A DNA stretch of 32,193 nucleotides from Acidobacteriota bacterium (GCA_016789685.1 JAEUQQ010000259.1:1-32193), one strand, 5' to 3'. Shown: positions 1-8,660, numbered from the stretch's first letter. Translations and numbers: made by a program. The notes: a model not told the origin generated them from the sequence alone.

Positions 1-35
1 GCCATCACGGCCTGCCACACCGGCCGGTTCTCCGT

Positions 36-41
36 CATAAT
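36..41 (+). promoter_or_regulatory. candidate -10 box for a leaderless transcript
   Basis: CATAAT lies 6 nt before the ATG at 48, and no Shine-Dalgarno is visible between them. If transcription starts the usual 6-8 nt after the box, the mRNA begins at or next to the start codon. No good -35 hexamer is visible in the few bases available upstream. The same arrangement recurs before several other genes in this window. Confidence 0.4.
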
Positions 42-47
42 CTCGGG

Positions 48-314
48 ATGCCCGACTGGCGATCCTGGCTCGAGCCCGTTGGCGATGCACTGCGTGGCGC
101 CGCCCTGGGCCGGCACGAGCAGTTCATGCGCCAGTACTCGAGCGAGCTGAACGACCTCTTCCTGCTGCTCTGCCACATGGAGCTGATGGGCATCCCGAAC
201 CCCGCAACGCTCTACCTGCTCGACGTCTATCCCCTCCTGCTCGACGAGTTCCACCTCTGGCACCGCCGGATGGGCATGCATCGCTCTCCGCTCGGCAACC
301 TGCCCTGCTGCTGA
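48..314 (+). CDS. small Cys-Cys-terminal protein (cory-CC-star-like) paired with ArsA
   Basis: An 88-residue protein with no signal peptide or clear membrane helix. The middle and C-terminal part is rich in Leu, Tyr and His (NPATLYLLDVYPLLLDEF, then a His-Trp-His-containing stretch), and the protein ends in two cysteines (87-88) directly before the stop. From memory this resembles the uncharacterised 'cory-CC-star' family of about 90 residues, named for that ending and found next to ArsA-family ATPases; I could not search to confirm it. The stop is 3 nt before the ArsA start, so the two genes are almost certainly cotranscribed and translationally coupled. Function is unknown. Metal or thiol chemistry, or being a client or adaptor of the ATPase, are inferences from the di-cysteine and the neighbour only. 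Confidence 0.75.
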   Translation: MPDWRSWLEPVGDALRGAALGRHEQFMRQYSSELNDLFLLLCHMELMGIPNPATLYLLDVYPLLLDEFHLWHRRMGMHRSPLGNLPCC

Positions 315-317
315 CCA

Positions 318-1250
318 ATGCGCACGCTGCTCGATCGTTCGGTACTCTTCTTCGGCGGCAAGGGCGGAGTCGGCAAGACGACGTGCGCCGCCGCCACGGC
401 GCTCGAAGCCGCGCGGCTCGGCCGCCGCGTCCTGCTCGTGTCGGTCGACCCGGCCCACTCGGTGGCCGACGTGTTCGACACGCCCATCGGCGAGGCGCCC
501 ACGCGAGTCGCCGCGAACCTCACGGCCCGCGAGCTCGATCCGGCGATCGAGGCCGAGCGCTACCTCGGCGCCGTGCGTGAGCAGGTGGCGCAGTTGTTCA
601 GCGCCACCGTCGTCAAGCAGGCCTTCAGGCAATTCGAACTCGCCGCCCAGGCGCCCGGCCTCGAGGACGTGGCCGTCTTCGACCGTGTCATGCAGCTGGT
701 GCTGGAACCCGTGGCCGGGTTCGACCTGCTCGTGGTGGACACCGCCCCGACCGGGCACGCCCTGCGCATGCTGGCCATGCCCGACGCCCTGGTCGAGTGG
801 CTCGACGCCCTGGCCAGGCGCCGCGGCGACATCGTGAGCGAGAACGACCGGACGCCCGGCAGCCGTGACGCCGATCCCGTCGTCGCGTCGCTGCGCCAGC
901 GAAGCGCGCGCGTGCAGGCCTTCCAGCGACGCCTCACCGACGCGGCCGCCACGGGTTTCGCGCTCGTCCTGACGCCGGAGCGATTGCCCATCGAGGAAAC
1001 GAAGCGGGCCGCCGACACGCTCGATCGGCTGGGCGTCGGCGTGCCTGCCGTCATCGTGAATCGTGTGCTGCCCGTGACTGCCGAGGGCGACTACCACGCC
1101 GCCCGCGTTCGCCAGCAGCAGGTCTACCTGGGCGAGATCGCGGCGCGGTTCGCTTCGTACCCGCTGACGACGGTGACGCAGCTCGAATCCGACGTGCACG
1201 GGATCCCCGCGCTCGAGCGCGTGCGCGCCCAGCTCTTCGGTACCGCCTGA
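318..1250 (+). CDS. ArsA/Get3-family ATPase
   Basis: A 310-residue single-domain deviant-Walker ATPase of the ArsA/Get3 (SIMIBI) class. The P-loop GGKGGVGKTT is at residues 13-22 with the signature second lysine. The switch I segment DPAHS begins at Asp44, and the switch II segment VVDTAPTGH has Asp141. The C-terminal half has the family's VLTPERLPIEET and VNRVLP segments. The length fits a single half of the duplicated arsenite-pump ArsA, so it probably works as a homodimer like Get3. The arsenic-binding cysteines of pump-type ArsA are not evident and there is no arsB or arsR nearby, so arsenite export is unlikely. The ATG follows the upstream stop by 3 nt with no Shine-Dalgarno, implying coupling to the Cys-Cys protein. 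Client handling or membrane-protein targeting is possible but unproven. Confidence 0.9.
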   Translation: MRTLLDRSVLFFGGKGGVGKTTCAAATALEAARLGRRVLLVSVDPAHSVADVFDTPIGEAPTRVAANLTARELDPAIEAERYLGAVREQVAQLFSATVVKQAFRQFELAAQAPGLEDVAVFDRVMQLVLEPVAGFDLLVVDTAPTGHALRMLAMPDALVEWLDALARRRGDIVSENDRTPGSRDADPVVASLRQRSARVQAFQRRLTDAAATGFALVLTPERLPIEETKRAADTLDRLGVGVPAVIVNRVLPVTAEGDYHAARVRQQQVYLGEIAARFASYPLTTVTQLESDVHGIPALERVRAQLFGTA

Positions 1251-1421
1251 CGGCACCGGCGCCGGCCGCTGACGCCCCCGCTGACGCAGCGCTCCCGGTC
1301 GAGCAGCGATTCAACCGTGTGCGCACGACGCGATCCCGCCAGATTCCGCTGGAGTTGACCCCGCAGCTGCTCTATCGTTCGGCAAACACGTCAGCGCCCT
1401 TTGCTGGGCCGGAGTCACGCC

Positions 1422-3456
1422 ATGTCGAACGCACCCACGGTGCGCGTCGTCGGTTGGCCCGCCACACGCCTGCGACCAGGGGCCTGTCGACGCACAGTGG
1501 TCGCTGCCGTGCTCTGGCTCCTGGCGGCATCCGCGAGCGCAGAAGTGACGCGCATCGACATCACGAGCCGCCGCGACGTACTCGCGGGCAAGCCGTTCGG
1601 CGACGTCGGGCCGTACGAGGTCCTGACGGGCCGCGTGCACTTCGCCGTCGACCCTGCCAACCCGCGCAATCGCGTCATCGCTGACGTCGACGCGGCACCG
1701 CGTAACGCCACCGGACACGTCGAGTTCAGCGCCGACCTGCACATCGTCAAGCCCCGGGATCCCTCACGCGGCAATGGCGTGGTCTTTTTCGACGTCGTCA
1801 ACCGCGGGAGCCGGCGCCTGCTGAGCGTGTTCAGCCGCGGCACCAACGCCGCTGAACCGGCAACCGAGGCCGACTTCGGTGACGCCTCGCTGCTCGTGCA
1901 GGGCTACACGCTGGTGGCAGTCGGGTGGCAGTTCGACGTGCGCGAGGGCAAGGGCCTCTCGGTCTCGGTGCCGGAGGCCCTCGAGGCCGGCAAGGCCGTC
2001 TCGGGATGGATCCGCATGTGGGTCGTTCCTGACAAGCCCGTCGCGTCGATCGACTTCGCGACCGCCAGCTACAACACGACCGCCTACCCACCGATCGACC
2101 CTGCGAACCCGTCGTCTCGGCTGACGACCCGCGAAGGCGTGATGGCGCCGCCAACGCTCGTGCCGCGCGACCGGTGGGGCTTCGGTCGCGACGTCGGAGG
2201 GACCATTTCAGCCGAGCACGGAGGCGTTCTGGGTCGAAGGTGGCCTGCAACCGGGGCTCACCTACGAACTCGCCTACCAGACGCAGGGGGCGCCGATCGC
2301 CGGCCTGGGCTTCGCCGCCATTCGCGACGTCGCGTCGGCCCTGAAGTATGGCCGTGAGCCGGTGGCGCCCGGCCGACATGCCTACTTGTACGGCGCCTCA
2401 CAAACGGGCCGAGCGATCCGGCACCTGGTCTACGACGGGTTCACCGTCGACGAGCAGGGCCGTGCGTCGTTCGATGCGGCGTTCATCCACACGGGCGCCA
2501 CCGGACGCGGCAGCTTCAACGAGCGCTTCGCACAGCCGAACGAACTCGGCTCGTTCACGCAGACGAAGTTCCCCATCCTCTACCGCACGACGATCGATCC
2601 GGTCACCGGCGTCAGCGATGGCCTCGGCGCCCGCATTCCCGCGGGCCTCGCGCCCAAGCTCTTCCTCGTCGACACGTCGTCGGAGTACTGGGATCGTGGT
2701 CGCGTCGCCGCCCTGCGACACGTCACCCTCGACGGGAAGGCGGACCTGGCGGATGCGCCCAACGTCAGGGTCTATTCCATCGCCGGCACGCAACACGGCA
2801 GCGGGTCGTTCCCGCCCCAGCGCGGGCTCGGCCAGCACGCCGGAAACGCCAACGACTATCGCTGGGCGCAGCGCGGACTTCTCGCGGCGCTCGATGCGTG
2901 GGTCCGTCGAGGCGTCGAGCCGCCCGCCAGCAGGCACCCGAGGCTCGACGATGGGACCCTGGTCGAGCAGAGGACGTTCCGCTTCCCAGCGATTCCGGGC
3001 GTCCAGCAGCCGACGCACGTCCCAGGCGGGTTCCGGCCCGACGTTCCAGCACCGTACTCGGCCCTGCCCTTCCTCGTCCCGGCCGTCGATGCCGACGGCA
3101 ACGAGACGTCAGGTATCGTGCTGCCCGACCTGGCCGTTCCGCTGGCCACCATGACCGGCTGGCAGTTCCGCAGTGCGCGTGCAGGGTCACCGCACGTGCT
3201 GCTGGCCATGGCCGGCGCGTATCTGCCCTTCCCGCGCACTCGCGCCGAACGCGAGAAGACCGGCGATCCGCGACGCGCCATCGACGAGCGGTACACCGAC
3301 CGCGCCGACTACCTGCGGCAGGTGGAGGCCGCGGCGCAACGCCTGGCACGGGAGCGGTATCTCCTGGCCGATGACATCGCGCCGATCGTCGAGCGCGCGG
3401 CGCAGCACTGGGACTGGCTGATGGCGGCTCCGGCCGCGACCGCGTCGGGGCGCTAG
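1422..3456 (+). pseudogene. secreted alpha/beta hydrolase domain protein, frameshifted
   Basis: Two open frames together encode one protein of about 677 residues resembling the large alpha/beta hydrolase domain family (PF20091 type). The first half starts at ATG 1422, with GGAG 7 nt upstream. It has a signal peptide ending in an Ala-Ser-Ala-Ser-Ala site around residue 40 and runs in frame to a stop at 2357. From about 2200 homology-like sequence continues in the next frame (EAFWVEGGLQPGLTYE, then the nucleophile elbow GASQTGRAIR at about 2393) to the stop at 3456. A single extra base near the GGG at 2199-2201 explains the break. The second half carries the catalytic serine but no export signal, so neither half should work alone. 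This is either a real recent mutation or a sequencing/assembly error. Codon use on both sides looks normal, which argues against long decay. Confidence 0.75.
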
Positions 3457-3469
3457 CGCCGCCTGACGC

Positions 3470-4351
3470 CTACTTCAGCCTCGTCCAGATCAGGAGTACG
3501 GCGATCGCCAACGGCACGAGCGCCACCGACAGGGCCGCCTGGCTGCCCATCGCGGTCATCGCGACGTGGGCCGCCTGCGGCGTTGCCGTGAACATGAAGG
3601 GTTGCGTGCCGCCCCCCTGACTGATCGCCGCCCGCGTGATTTCCCACCCTCGCGCGTGGAGGCGGTCGGCCACGGCGCCATCGTCGAACGGGTCGACAGC
3701 CGTGTCGCCGACGGCGTCAGCGGCGTCGTCTTCGTCGTCCGCATCCGAAGCCGCGAACCGCCCGCTCGAGAACTCGCCGAGCACGAGCAACGGGTCGCCG
3801 GCGCAAATCCGCTCCTCGGTGAAGCGGTAGCGCGCGTCGGATCCGCCCGACACCTGGACCAGTCCGGTTGCCGACTCCGTGATCGGCATCCGCGGGGGAT
3901 TCCTGTCGTCAGGCCACTCACGTGCGCCCGTCCAGATGCTGCGGTCGCGCGCAGTGACCTCGGCGCCATGCGGATGCACCACGCACGCACCGCTGGCATC
4001 GCGCACCAGGAACGGCGCTGAACTCACGACGTCGCGGACCTCGCTCCAGCCGCTGTGGCCGGAGTTCCCGGTGCGCGAGATCCATTTCTCGACCCGCGCG
4101 TGGTACCAGCAGCACGGCGAACCGGTGAGCGGCGACCGCAACGGCTCCCCCCCAATGGCCTCGACCACCCCCTCGAACTCCCGATACCCGTCGTCAGCGA
4201 AGGCAATCGGCGACGTCGGCATCCGCTCGACCAGCGCAGCGCGCTGACGGGCGTGCCAGCCCGCGGCGGCGGCCACGCCCGCCATTCCGACGAGCACCAG
4301 GATCATCACGACGAACACGCCGGTCGGCACTTCCCGAATCAACGACTCCAT
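3470..4351 (-). CDS. GIDE-domain membrane protein
   Basis: 293 residues from the ATG at 4351, which has AGGAG 4 nt upstream; a longer upstream reading lacks a good ribosome site. One hydrophobic helix lies at about residues 9-31 and a second at the extreme C-terminus (about 270-290). The segment between them resembles the GIDE domain of MULAN/MAPL-type mitochondrial E3 ligases: FEGVVEAI followed by a Ser-Pro-Leu-Thr-Gly turn and a Cys-Cys-Trp-Tyr motif near residues 80-83. There is no RING finger, so no ubiquitin-ligase activity is expected. An Asp/Glu-rich stretch lies in the last third, before TM2. Bacterial members are uncharacterised. The gene stands alone, convergent with the gene before it and divergent from the molybdenum hydroxylase pair. 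Confidence 0.65.
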   Translation of the reverse strand: MESLIREVPTGVFVVMILVLVGMAGVAAAAGWHARQRAALVERMPTSPIAFADDGYREFEGVVEAIGGEPLRSPLTGSPCCWYHARVEKWISRTGNSGHSGWSEVRDVVSSAPFLVRDASGACVVHPHGAEVTARDRSIWTGAREWPDDRNPPRMPITESATGLVQVSGGSDARYRFTEERICAGDPLLVLGEFSSGRFAASDADDEDDAADAVGDTAVDPFDDGAVADRLHARGWEITRAAISQGGGTQPFMFTATPQAAHVAMTAMGSQAALSVALVPLAIAVLLIWTRLK

Positions 4352-4520
4352 GGCGCTCCTCGCCTGTCTGGGCCCGTCGCTCCGCGCGTGCATCCGCGCG
4401 CCCGTTCGCCTCCACTCCCGGCGCAACGCCTGTCGTCACGCCGGCGTGCCGATCAGGGGAGAAGAGTGCCGGCCCCGGCCGATGTTGGCGCCACGCGCCC
4501 CGGTGGCGCTCCCCGTTGGT

Positions 4521-4548
4521 GTGACGTTCGCCGTCGAGGGCGTAGAAT
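4521..4548 (+). promoter_or_regulatory. candidate sigma70 promoter for the molybdenum hydroxylase operon
   Basis: GTGACG (4521-4526), a 16-nt spacer and TAGAAT (4543-4548) precede the 2Fe-2S subunit gene. The predicted start near 4555 would leave a leader of about 36 nt that contains the GGAGG ribosome site at 4580-4584. It lies in the 240-nt divergent gap with the GIDE-domain gene. Confidence 0.45.
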
Positions 4549-4591
4549 GCGCTCTGTCGCAAGAGCCTGCAGTCCCGGCGGAGGACGTCAC

Positions 4592-5068
4592 ATGCGCCCC
4601 GTGTCATTTTCCCTGAACGGTGTTCCCATTCGCACGGTCGCCGACGAGCGGCGATCGCTGCTCTGGATCCTGCGCGACGATCTCGGCCTCACCGGCACCA
4701 AGTTCGGCTGCGGCGAATCGGTCTGCGGCGCATGCACCGTGCTCGTCAACGACGAAGCCGTGCGCGCGTGCGCGGTATCGGCGAGCGACGTCGAGGGCAC
4801 GCGGGTGGTCACCATCGAGGGACTCGCGCGCAACGGCGAACTGCACCCGCTGCAGGAAGCCTTCGTCTCGCACCTCGGATTCCAGTGCGGCTACTGCACG
4901 CCGGGAATGATTCTCGGCGCCTATGCCCTGCTGAAGAAACGTCCCGCGCCGTCGCGCGATGAGATCGTATCGCACATGGAGGCGCACCTGTGCCGGTGCG
5001 GCGCCCACGTGCGGATCCTCGACGCCATCGAAGCGGCCGCAGCCGCCATGCGCGGAGGCCTCCGATGA
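4592..5068 (+). CDS. (2Fe-2S)-binding small subunit of molybdenum hydroxylase
   Basis: 158 residues of the CoxS/IorA type. The N-terminal plant-type ferredoxin cluster is bound by Cys40, Cys45, Cys48 and Cys60. The C-terminal helical domain binds the second cluster through Cys99 and Cys102 (CGYCTPGM) and Cys134 and Cys136 (CRCG). It passes electrons from the molybdenum site of its partner to an external acceptor. GGAGG lies 7 nt before the ATG. Its TGA overlaps the ATG of the large subunit by four bases (5065-5068), so the subunits are translationally coupled. It has no signal peptide of its own and would have to be exported with the Tat-signal partner. No FAD-binding middle subunit is present, as in isoquinoline oxidoreductase and related aldehyde dehydrogenases. 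Confidence 0.9.
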   Translation: MRPVSFSLNGVPIRTVADERRSLLWILRDDLGLTGTKFGCGESVCGACTVLVNDEAVRACAVSASDVEGTRVVTIEGLARNGELHPLQEAFVSHLGFQCGYCTPGMILGAYALLKKRPAPSRDEIVSHMEAHLCRCGAHVRILDAIEAAAAAMRGGLR

Positions 5069-7221
5069 TCCGTCACGACGACTTCATGGAGGTCCCCGAC
5101 GGCTGGGGATTTGCCACGATCATCACGAGGCGCGACTTCCTGGCGCTCACCGCCACGGGCCTCGTGGTCATGGTCGCGCTCGAGCGCTTCCTCGCGGGTC
5201 AGGAGCCCGTACGCCTGCCACAGGGCCGTCAGGGGTACCCCACCGACCTCAATGCCTACCTCCACGTGGGCGCGGATGGCCGTGTGACCTGCCTCGTCGG
5301 CAAGATCGAAATGGGACAGGGCGCGATGACCTCGCTGCCGCAGCTGGTTGCCGAGGAGCTCGAGGTGCCGATCACCTCGATCGACATCGTGATGGGCGAC
5401 ACCGATCTCTGCCCCTGGGACATGGGCACGTTCGGATCGCTGAGCATCCGCCAGTTCGGTCCCATCCTGCGGACGGCCGCCGCCGAAGCACGATCGGCCC
5501 TCCTGCAGCTCGCCTCGGAGAAACTCAAGGTGCCGGTCGCGGAGCTCCGCGCCGACTCGGGACGTATCGTGCACGCCACGTCGCCGCGCACGCGGGTGAC
5601 CTACGGCGAACTGACGACGGGCAAGCGGATCGAACGCCAGGTCACCACGCCCGCGACGCTCGACGCCGTCGCCAGCTTCACCGTCGTCGGCCGGTCGGTC
5701 CCGCGTCGCGATGCGCTCGACAAAGTCACCGGCAAGGCGCGCTTCGCGGGCGACATCGTTCCCCCGGGCGCCCTGCACGCGCGAATCCTGCGGCCGCCGG
5801 CCCACGGCGCCACGCTGTCGTCGGTCGATACCTCGGCAGCCGAAGCGCGTCCGGGCGTCCGCGTCGTGCGCGACGGTGACCTCGTGGCCGTCCTGCACGC
5901 GCACCGCGACGAGGCCGACGCCGCGCTCGCGCTGGTGAAGGCGCAGTACACCCCGTCGGCGTCCACCCTCGACGACACCACCATCTTCGATCACCTGGTG
6001 ACGCACGCACCGCCGGCCGACGTCGTCCGCGAGGCCGGCAACGTAGCCGACGGGGCGGCCCGCGCCGCGCAGGTGATCGACGCGACGTACTTCAACAGCT
6101 ACGTCGCGCACGCGCCGATGGAAACGCACTCGGCCGTCGCCGCCATCGAACACGGCAAGGTCACCGTCTGGGCGTCGACCCAGACGCCGTTTCCGCTGCG
6201 GTCGCAGGTCGCGCAGGCACTCATGCTCCCGCCCGAACAGGTCCGCGTGGTCACGCCCTACGTCGGCGGCGGGTTCGGTGGCAAGAGCGCAGGCCGCCAG
6301 GCGATCGAGGCCGCGCGCCTGGCCCGCGTGGCGGGGGTTCCCGTCCGCGTCGTGTGGAGCCGCGAAGAGGAGTTCTTCTTCGACACCTTCAGGCCCGCCG
6401 CCGTGATTACCATTCGTGCGGGCATCGACGCCGGCGCGAAGCTGACACACTGGGACTACACCGTGATCGGCGCCGGCGAACGCGGGTCGGAACACATCTA
6501 CGCCATCCCCCATCACCGGACCCTGGCACGGGGCGGCTGGAACGCCAACTCCCCGGGCCTGCACCCGTTCGGCATCGGCCCGTGGCGCGCGCCCGGGGCC
6601 AACAGCAATGCGTTCGCGCGTGAATCGCACATCGACAGGCTTGCCGCGCGCGCTGGGGTCGATCCGGTCGCGTTCCGCCTCGCCAACCTGTCAGACGCGC
6701 GGATGGCGCGCGTGCTGCAGGCGGCGGCGACGCAGTTCGGCTGGACGCCCAAGCCCGCCCCGAGCGGCCGCGGCGTCGGCGTCGCGCTCGGCATGGATGC
6801 GGGCACCTACGTCGCCAGCATGGCCGAGGTGAAGGTCGACCGCGCCACCGGGCGCGTACAGGTCACCCGCGTCGTCTGCGCCCAGGACATGGGTGTGCTC
6901 GTCAACCCCGACGGCGCGCGCCAGCAGGCCGAGGGCTGCATCACGATGGGACTCGGCTACTGCCTGACCGAAGAGATCCGGTTCAGGAACGGCCAGGTGC
7001 TCGACGGCAACTTCGACACCTACGGCCTGCCGCGCTTCTCGTGGCTGCCGAAGATCGAAGTCGTGATCCTCGATTCGCCCGACCTGCCCGCGCAAGGCGG
7101 GGGCGAACCGGCCATTGTCACGATGGGCGCGGTCGTCGCCAACGCGGTCTTCGATGCGGTCGGCGCGCGCGTCGGGCAGTTGCCGATGACGCCGGCCCGC
7201 GTGAAGGCAGCCCTCGCGTAG
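5065..7221 (+). CDS. molybdopterin-binding large subunit, IorB/CoxL-like aldehyde/N-heterocycle dehydrogenase
   Basis: 718 residues from the ATG that overlaps the upstream stop. A twin-arginine signal (TRRDFLAL, Arg22-Arg23, followed by a hydrophobic stretch to about residue 45) predicts Tat export of the folded cofactor-loaded complex. The molybdopterin loop GGGFGGKS is at residues 401-408. The catalytic glutamate is probably Glu681 in the QGGGEPAI motif. The single-subunit length and Tat signal fit the periplasmic isoquinoline 1-oxidoreductase/aldehyde dehydrogenase subgroup (xanthine dehydrogenase superfamily) rather than CO dehydrogenase, whose active-site loop carries a Cys not seen here. 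Substrate cannot be read from sequence. The electron acceptor is presumably a c-type cytochrome or quinone, but none is encoded nearby. Confidence 0.9.
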   Translation: MIRHDDFMEVPDGWGFATIITRRDFLALTATGLVVMVALERFLAGQEPVRLPQGRQGYPTDLNAYLHVGADGRVTCLVGKIEMGQGAMTSLPQLVAEELEVPITSIDIVMGDTDLCPWDMGTFGSLSIRQFGPILRTAAAEARSALLQLASEKLKVPVAELRADSGRIVHATSPRTRVTYGELTTGKRIERQVTTPATLDAVASFTVVGRSVPRRDALDKVTGKARFAGDIVPPGALHARILRPPAHGATLSSVDTSAAEARPGVRVVRDGDLVAVLHAHRDEADAALALVKAQYTPSASTLDDTTIFDHLVTHAPPADVVREAGNVADGAARAAQVIDATYFNSYVAHAPMETHSAVAAIEHGKVTVWASTQTPFPLRSQVAQALMLPPEQVRVVTPYVGGGFGGKSAGRQAIEAARLARVAGVPVRVVWSREEEFFFDTFRPAAVITIRAGIDAGAKLTHWDYTVIGAGERGSEHIYAIPHHRTLARGGWNANSPGLHPFGIGPWRAPGANSNAFARESHIDRLAARAGVDPVAFRLANLSDARMARVLQAAATQFGWTPKPAPSGRGVGVALGMDAGTYVASMAEVKVDRATGRVQVTRVVCAQDMGVLVNPDGARQQAEGCITMGLGYCLTEEIRFRNGQVLDGNFDTYGLPRFSWLPKIEVVILDSPDLPAQGGGEPAIVTMGAVVANAVFDAVGARVGQLPMTPARVKAALA

Positions 7222-7273
7222 GCGCGCCCCCCGGCATGTCACGGCGCGGCGTCGTCTCGCGCCGGGCTCCGCA

Positions 7274-7279
7274 TATACT
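7274..7279 (+). promoter_or_regulatory. candidate -10 box upstream of amidohydrolase
   Basis: TATACT is the best -10-like element in the 114-nt gap after the molybdenum hydroxylase. The -35 region (GTCGTC at 17-nt spacing) is poor. Predicted leader is about 50 nt. Confidence 0.35.
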
Positions 7280-7335
7280 CGCGTGAGTCCTCTGCCTCCG
7301 AGGGCGACATCCCCTATTCGTTCGAGGTGCGATCC

Positions 7336-8547
7336 ATGCGTCATCGTCGTTCCCCCCGTGTTGTCCCGTATCTGCTCGTCGCGCTCGTGAGCACCGCCTC
7401 TGGCGTCGCCGTTGCCCAGCCCCGCCAGCCGGTGACACCCACCGTGGCCCCGGTCGATGGCAAGTGCCCACCGGGCACCACCGAGTTCCGCCCCGGCCGG
7501 TGCCGCGCGCCGGAGTTCCCGGCCCCGAGCATCATCGATTACAAGCCGCGCACGACGCTGGTGACCGACGAACACCTCGTCCCGAAGGCGAAGTACCCGG
7601 TCGTCGATATCCACAGCCATACGGGGCCGAACGCCGACACGGTCGAGCGGCTGATTGGCGAGATGGACCGCATGGGCCTGCAGGTGCTCGTCAACCTGAG
7701 CGGCGGCGCCGATCCCAACGCCATCAAGCAGAAGGTCGACTACATCCGTTCGAGCAAGTATCCCAACCGGTTCCGCGTGTTCGCCAACGTCAACTGGGAC
7801 GGCGCGGGTGGCCCCGGCTGGGCCGAGAAGGCCGTTGCCGACCTCGAGCAGTCGGTCAGGAACGGCGCGATTGGCCTCAAGATCTTCAAGAGCCTGGGCC
7901 TGACGTCGAAGAAGGCCGATGGCAGCCGCCTCGCGGTCGATGATCCGGCCCTCGAGCCGGTGTGGGACGCCTGCGCGCGTCTCGACATCCCGGTCATCAT
8001 CCACACCGCCGAACCCAAGGAGTTCTTCTCGCCGCTCGACTACCAGAACGAGCGCTGGCTCGAGCTCGCGCTTTTCCCCGATCGCCGCAACTTCATGCCC
8101 GGCCAGCCGACGTTCGACCAGCTGCAGGCCGAGCGCGACCGCATGTTCGCGGCCAATCCCCGGACCCGGTACATCGGCGCACACTTCGCCTACTACGGGC
8201 ACGACCTGAAGGCCGCAGCCGCCCTGCTCGACCGGCTGCCCAACGTCGTGCTCGAGGTCTCGGCGGTACTGTACGAGTTCGGACGCGCCCCGCGGTCGTC
8301 GCGTGACTTCTTCATCAAGTACCAGGACCGCATCCTGTTCGGCAAGGACGCGTACGAGCCGAGCGAGTATCCGTACTACTGGCGCGTGTTCGAGACGCGC
8401 GACGAGTACTTCGACTACTACCGCGACTACCACGCCTTCTGGAAGCTCTACGGCATGGAGTTGCCCGACGAGGTGCTCAAGAAGGTCTACTACAAGAACG
8501 CGCTCCGCGTGACGCCGGGCCTGCCCAGGGACGGCTGGCCGCAGTAG
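7336..8547 (+). CDS. secreted amidohydrolase family protein (TIM-barrel metal hydrolase)
   Basis: 403 residues from ATG 7336, with GAGG 8 nt upstream; a GTG at 7327 is a less likely start because it overlaps that site. An N-terminal signal peptide of about 27 residues ends in a Val-Ala-Val-Ala-Gln region. The PF04909-type metal-binding pattern is readable: His93-x-His95 (DIHSH), His223 in HTAEP, His283 in GAHF and Asp338 in FGKDAYEP. The fold would bind one or two divalent metals and hydrolyse or decarboxylate a small cyclic or aromatic substrate in the periplasm. The segment after the signal peptide contains paired cysteines (KCPPGT and GRC) that could form a disulfide. It has its own putative promoter, so it is not clearly part of the molybdenum hydroxylase operon. 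Substrate unknown. Confidence 0.8.
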   Translation: MRHRRSPRVVPYLLVALVSTASGVAVAQPRQPVTPTVAPVDGKCPPGTTEFRPGRCRAPEFPAPSIIDYKPRTTLVTDEHLVPKAKYPVVDIHSHTGPNADTVERLIGEMDRMGLQVLVNLSGGADPNAIKQKVDYIRSSKYPNRFRVFANVNWDGAGGPGWAEKAVADLEQSVRNGAIGLKIFKSLGLTSKKADGSRLAVDDPALEPVWDACARLDIPVIIHTAEPKEFFSPLDYQNERWLELALFPDRRNFMPGQPTFDQLQAERDRMFAANPRTRYIGAHFAYYGHDLKAAAALLDRLPNVVLEVSAVLYEFGRAPRSSRDFFIKYQDRILFGKDAYEPSEYPYYWRVFETRDEYFDYYRDYHAFWKLYGMELPDEVLKKVYYKNALRVTPGLPRDGWPQ

Positions 8548-8563
8548 GCCCCTTCGTCGAGGT

Positions 8564-8599
8564 GCCGGGCGGTGTCACACGCGACAGACATCGCCCGGC
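8564..8599 (+). terminator. hairpin after the amidohydrolase gene
   Basis: GCCGGGCG (8564-8571) pairs perfectly with CGCCCGGC (8592-8599), with an extra TGTC/GACA pairing inside. It lies 17 nt after the amidohydrolase stop. There is no T-run after it, so it may act with Rho or as a 3' end stabiliser rather than as a classical intrinsic terminator. Confidence 0.45.
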
Positions 8600-8654
8600 C
8601 GCCCCTCTGAGCCTCCCGGCGGCGGGCAGTGCCCCACGCCGGCGATCCTGCCCG

Positions 8655-8660
8655 TATAAT
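8655..8660 (+). promoter_or_regulatory. consensus -10 box and structured leader for the S1-domain gene
   Basis: TATAAT is a perfect -10, although the -35 position is GC-rich and poor. Transcription from about 8667 gives a leader of roughly 134 nt, unusually long for this window. It contains two GC-rich inverted repeats: GGCGCG 8702-8707 with CGCGCC 8716-8721, and CCGCGG 8739-8744 with CCGCGG 8753-8758. The ribosome site AGGAG is at 8787-8791. Confidence 0.55.

Noticed and set aside
318..1250. Arsenite efflux role for the ArsA homolog
   Set aside because: Single ATPase half, no arsB, arsD or arsR nearby and no evident metalloid-binding cysteines.
1354..1359. TTGACC as -35 of a promoter for the broken hydrolase gene
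   Set aside because: No -10 lies at 15-19 nt spacing; the nearest candidate (TATCGT) is only 12 nt away.
2195..2205. Programmed ribosomal frameshift in the alpha/beta hydrolase gene
   Set aside because: No slippery heptamer or downstream pseudoknot is evident and the family is not known to use one.
4921..8433. Two long minus-strand open frames (about 570-580 codons) opposite the molybdenum hydroxylase and amidohydrolase genes
   Set aside because: Their translations are Arg/Gly/His/Asp-rich with no motifs and mirror GC-rich codon use of the real plus-strand genes.
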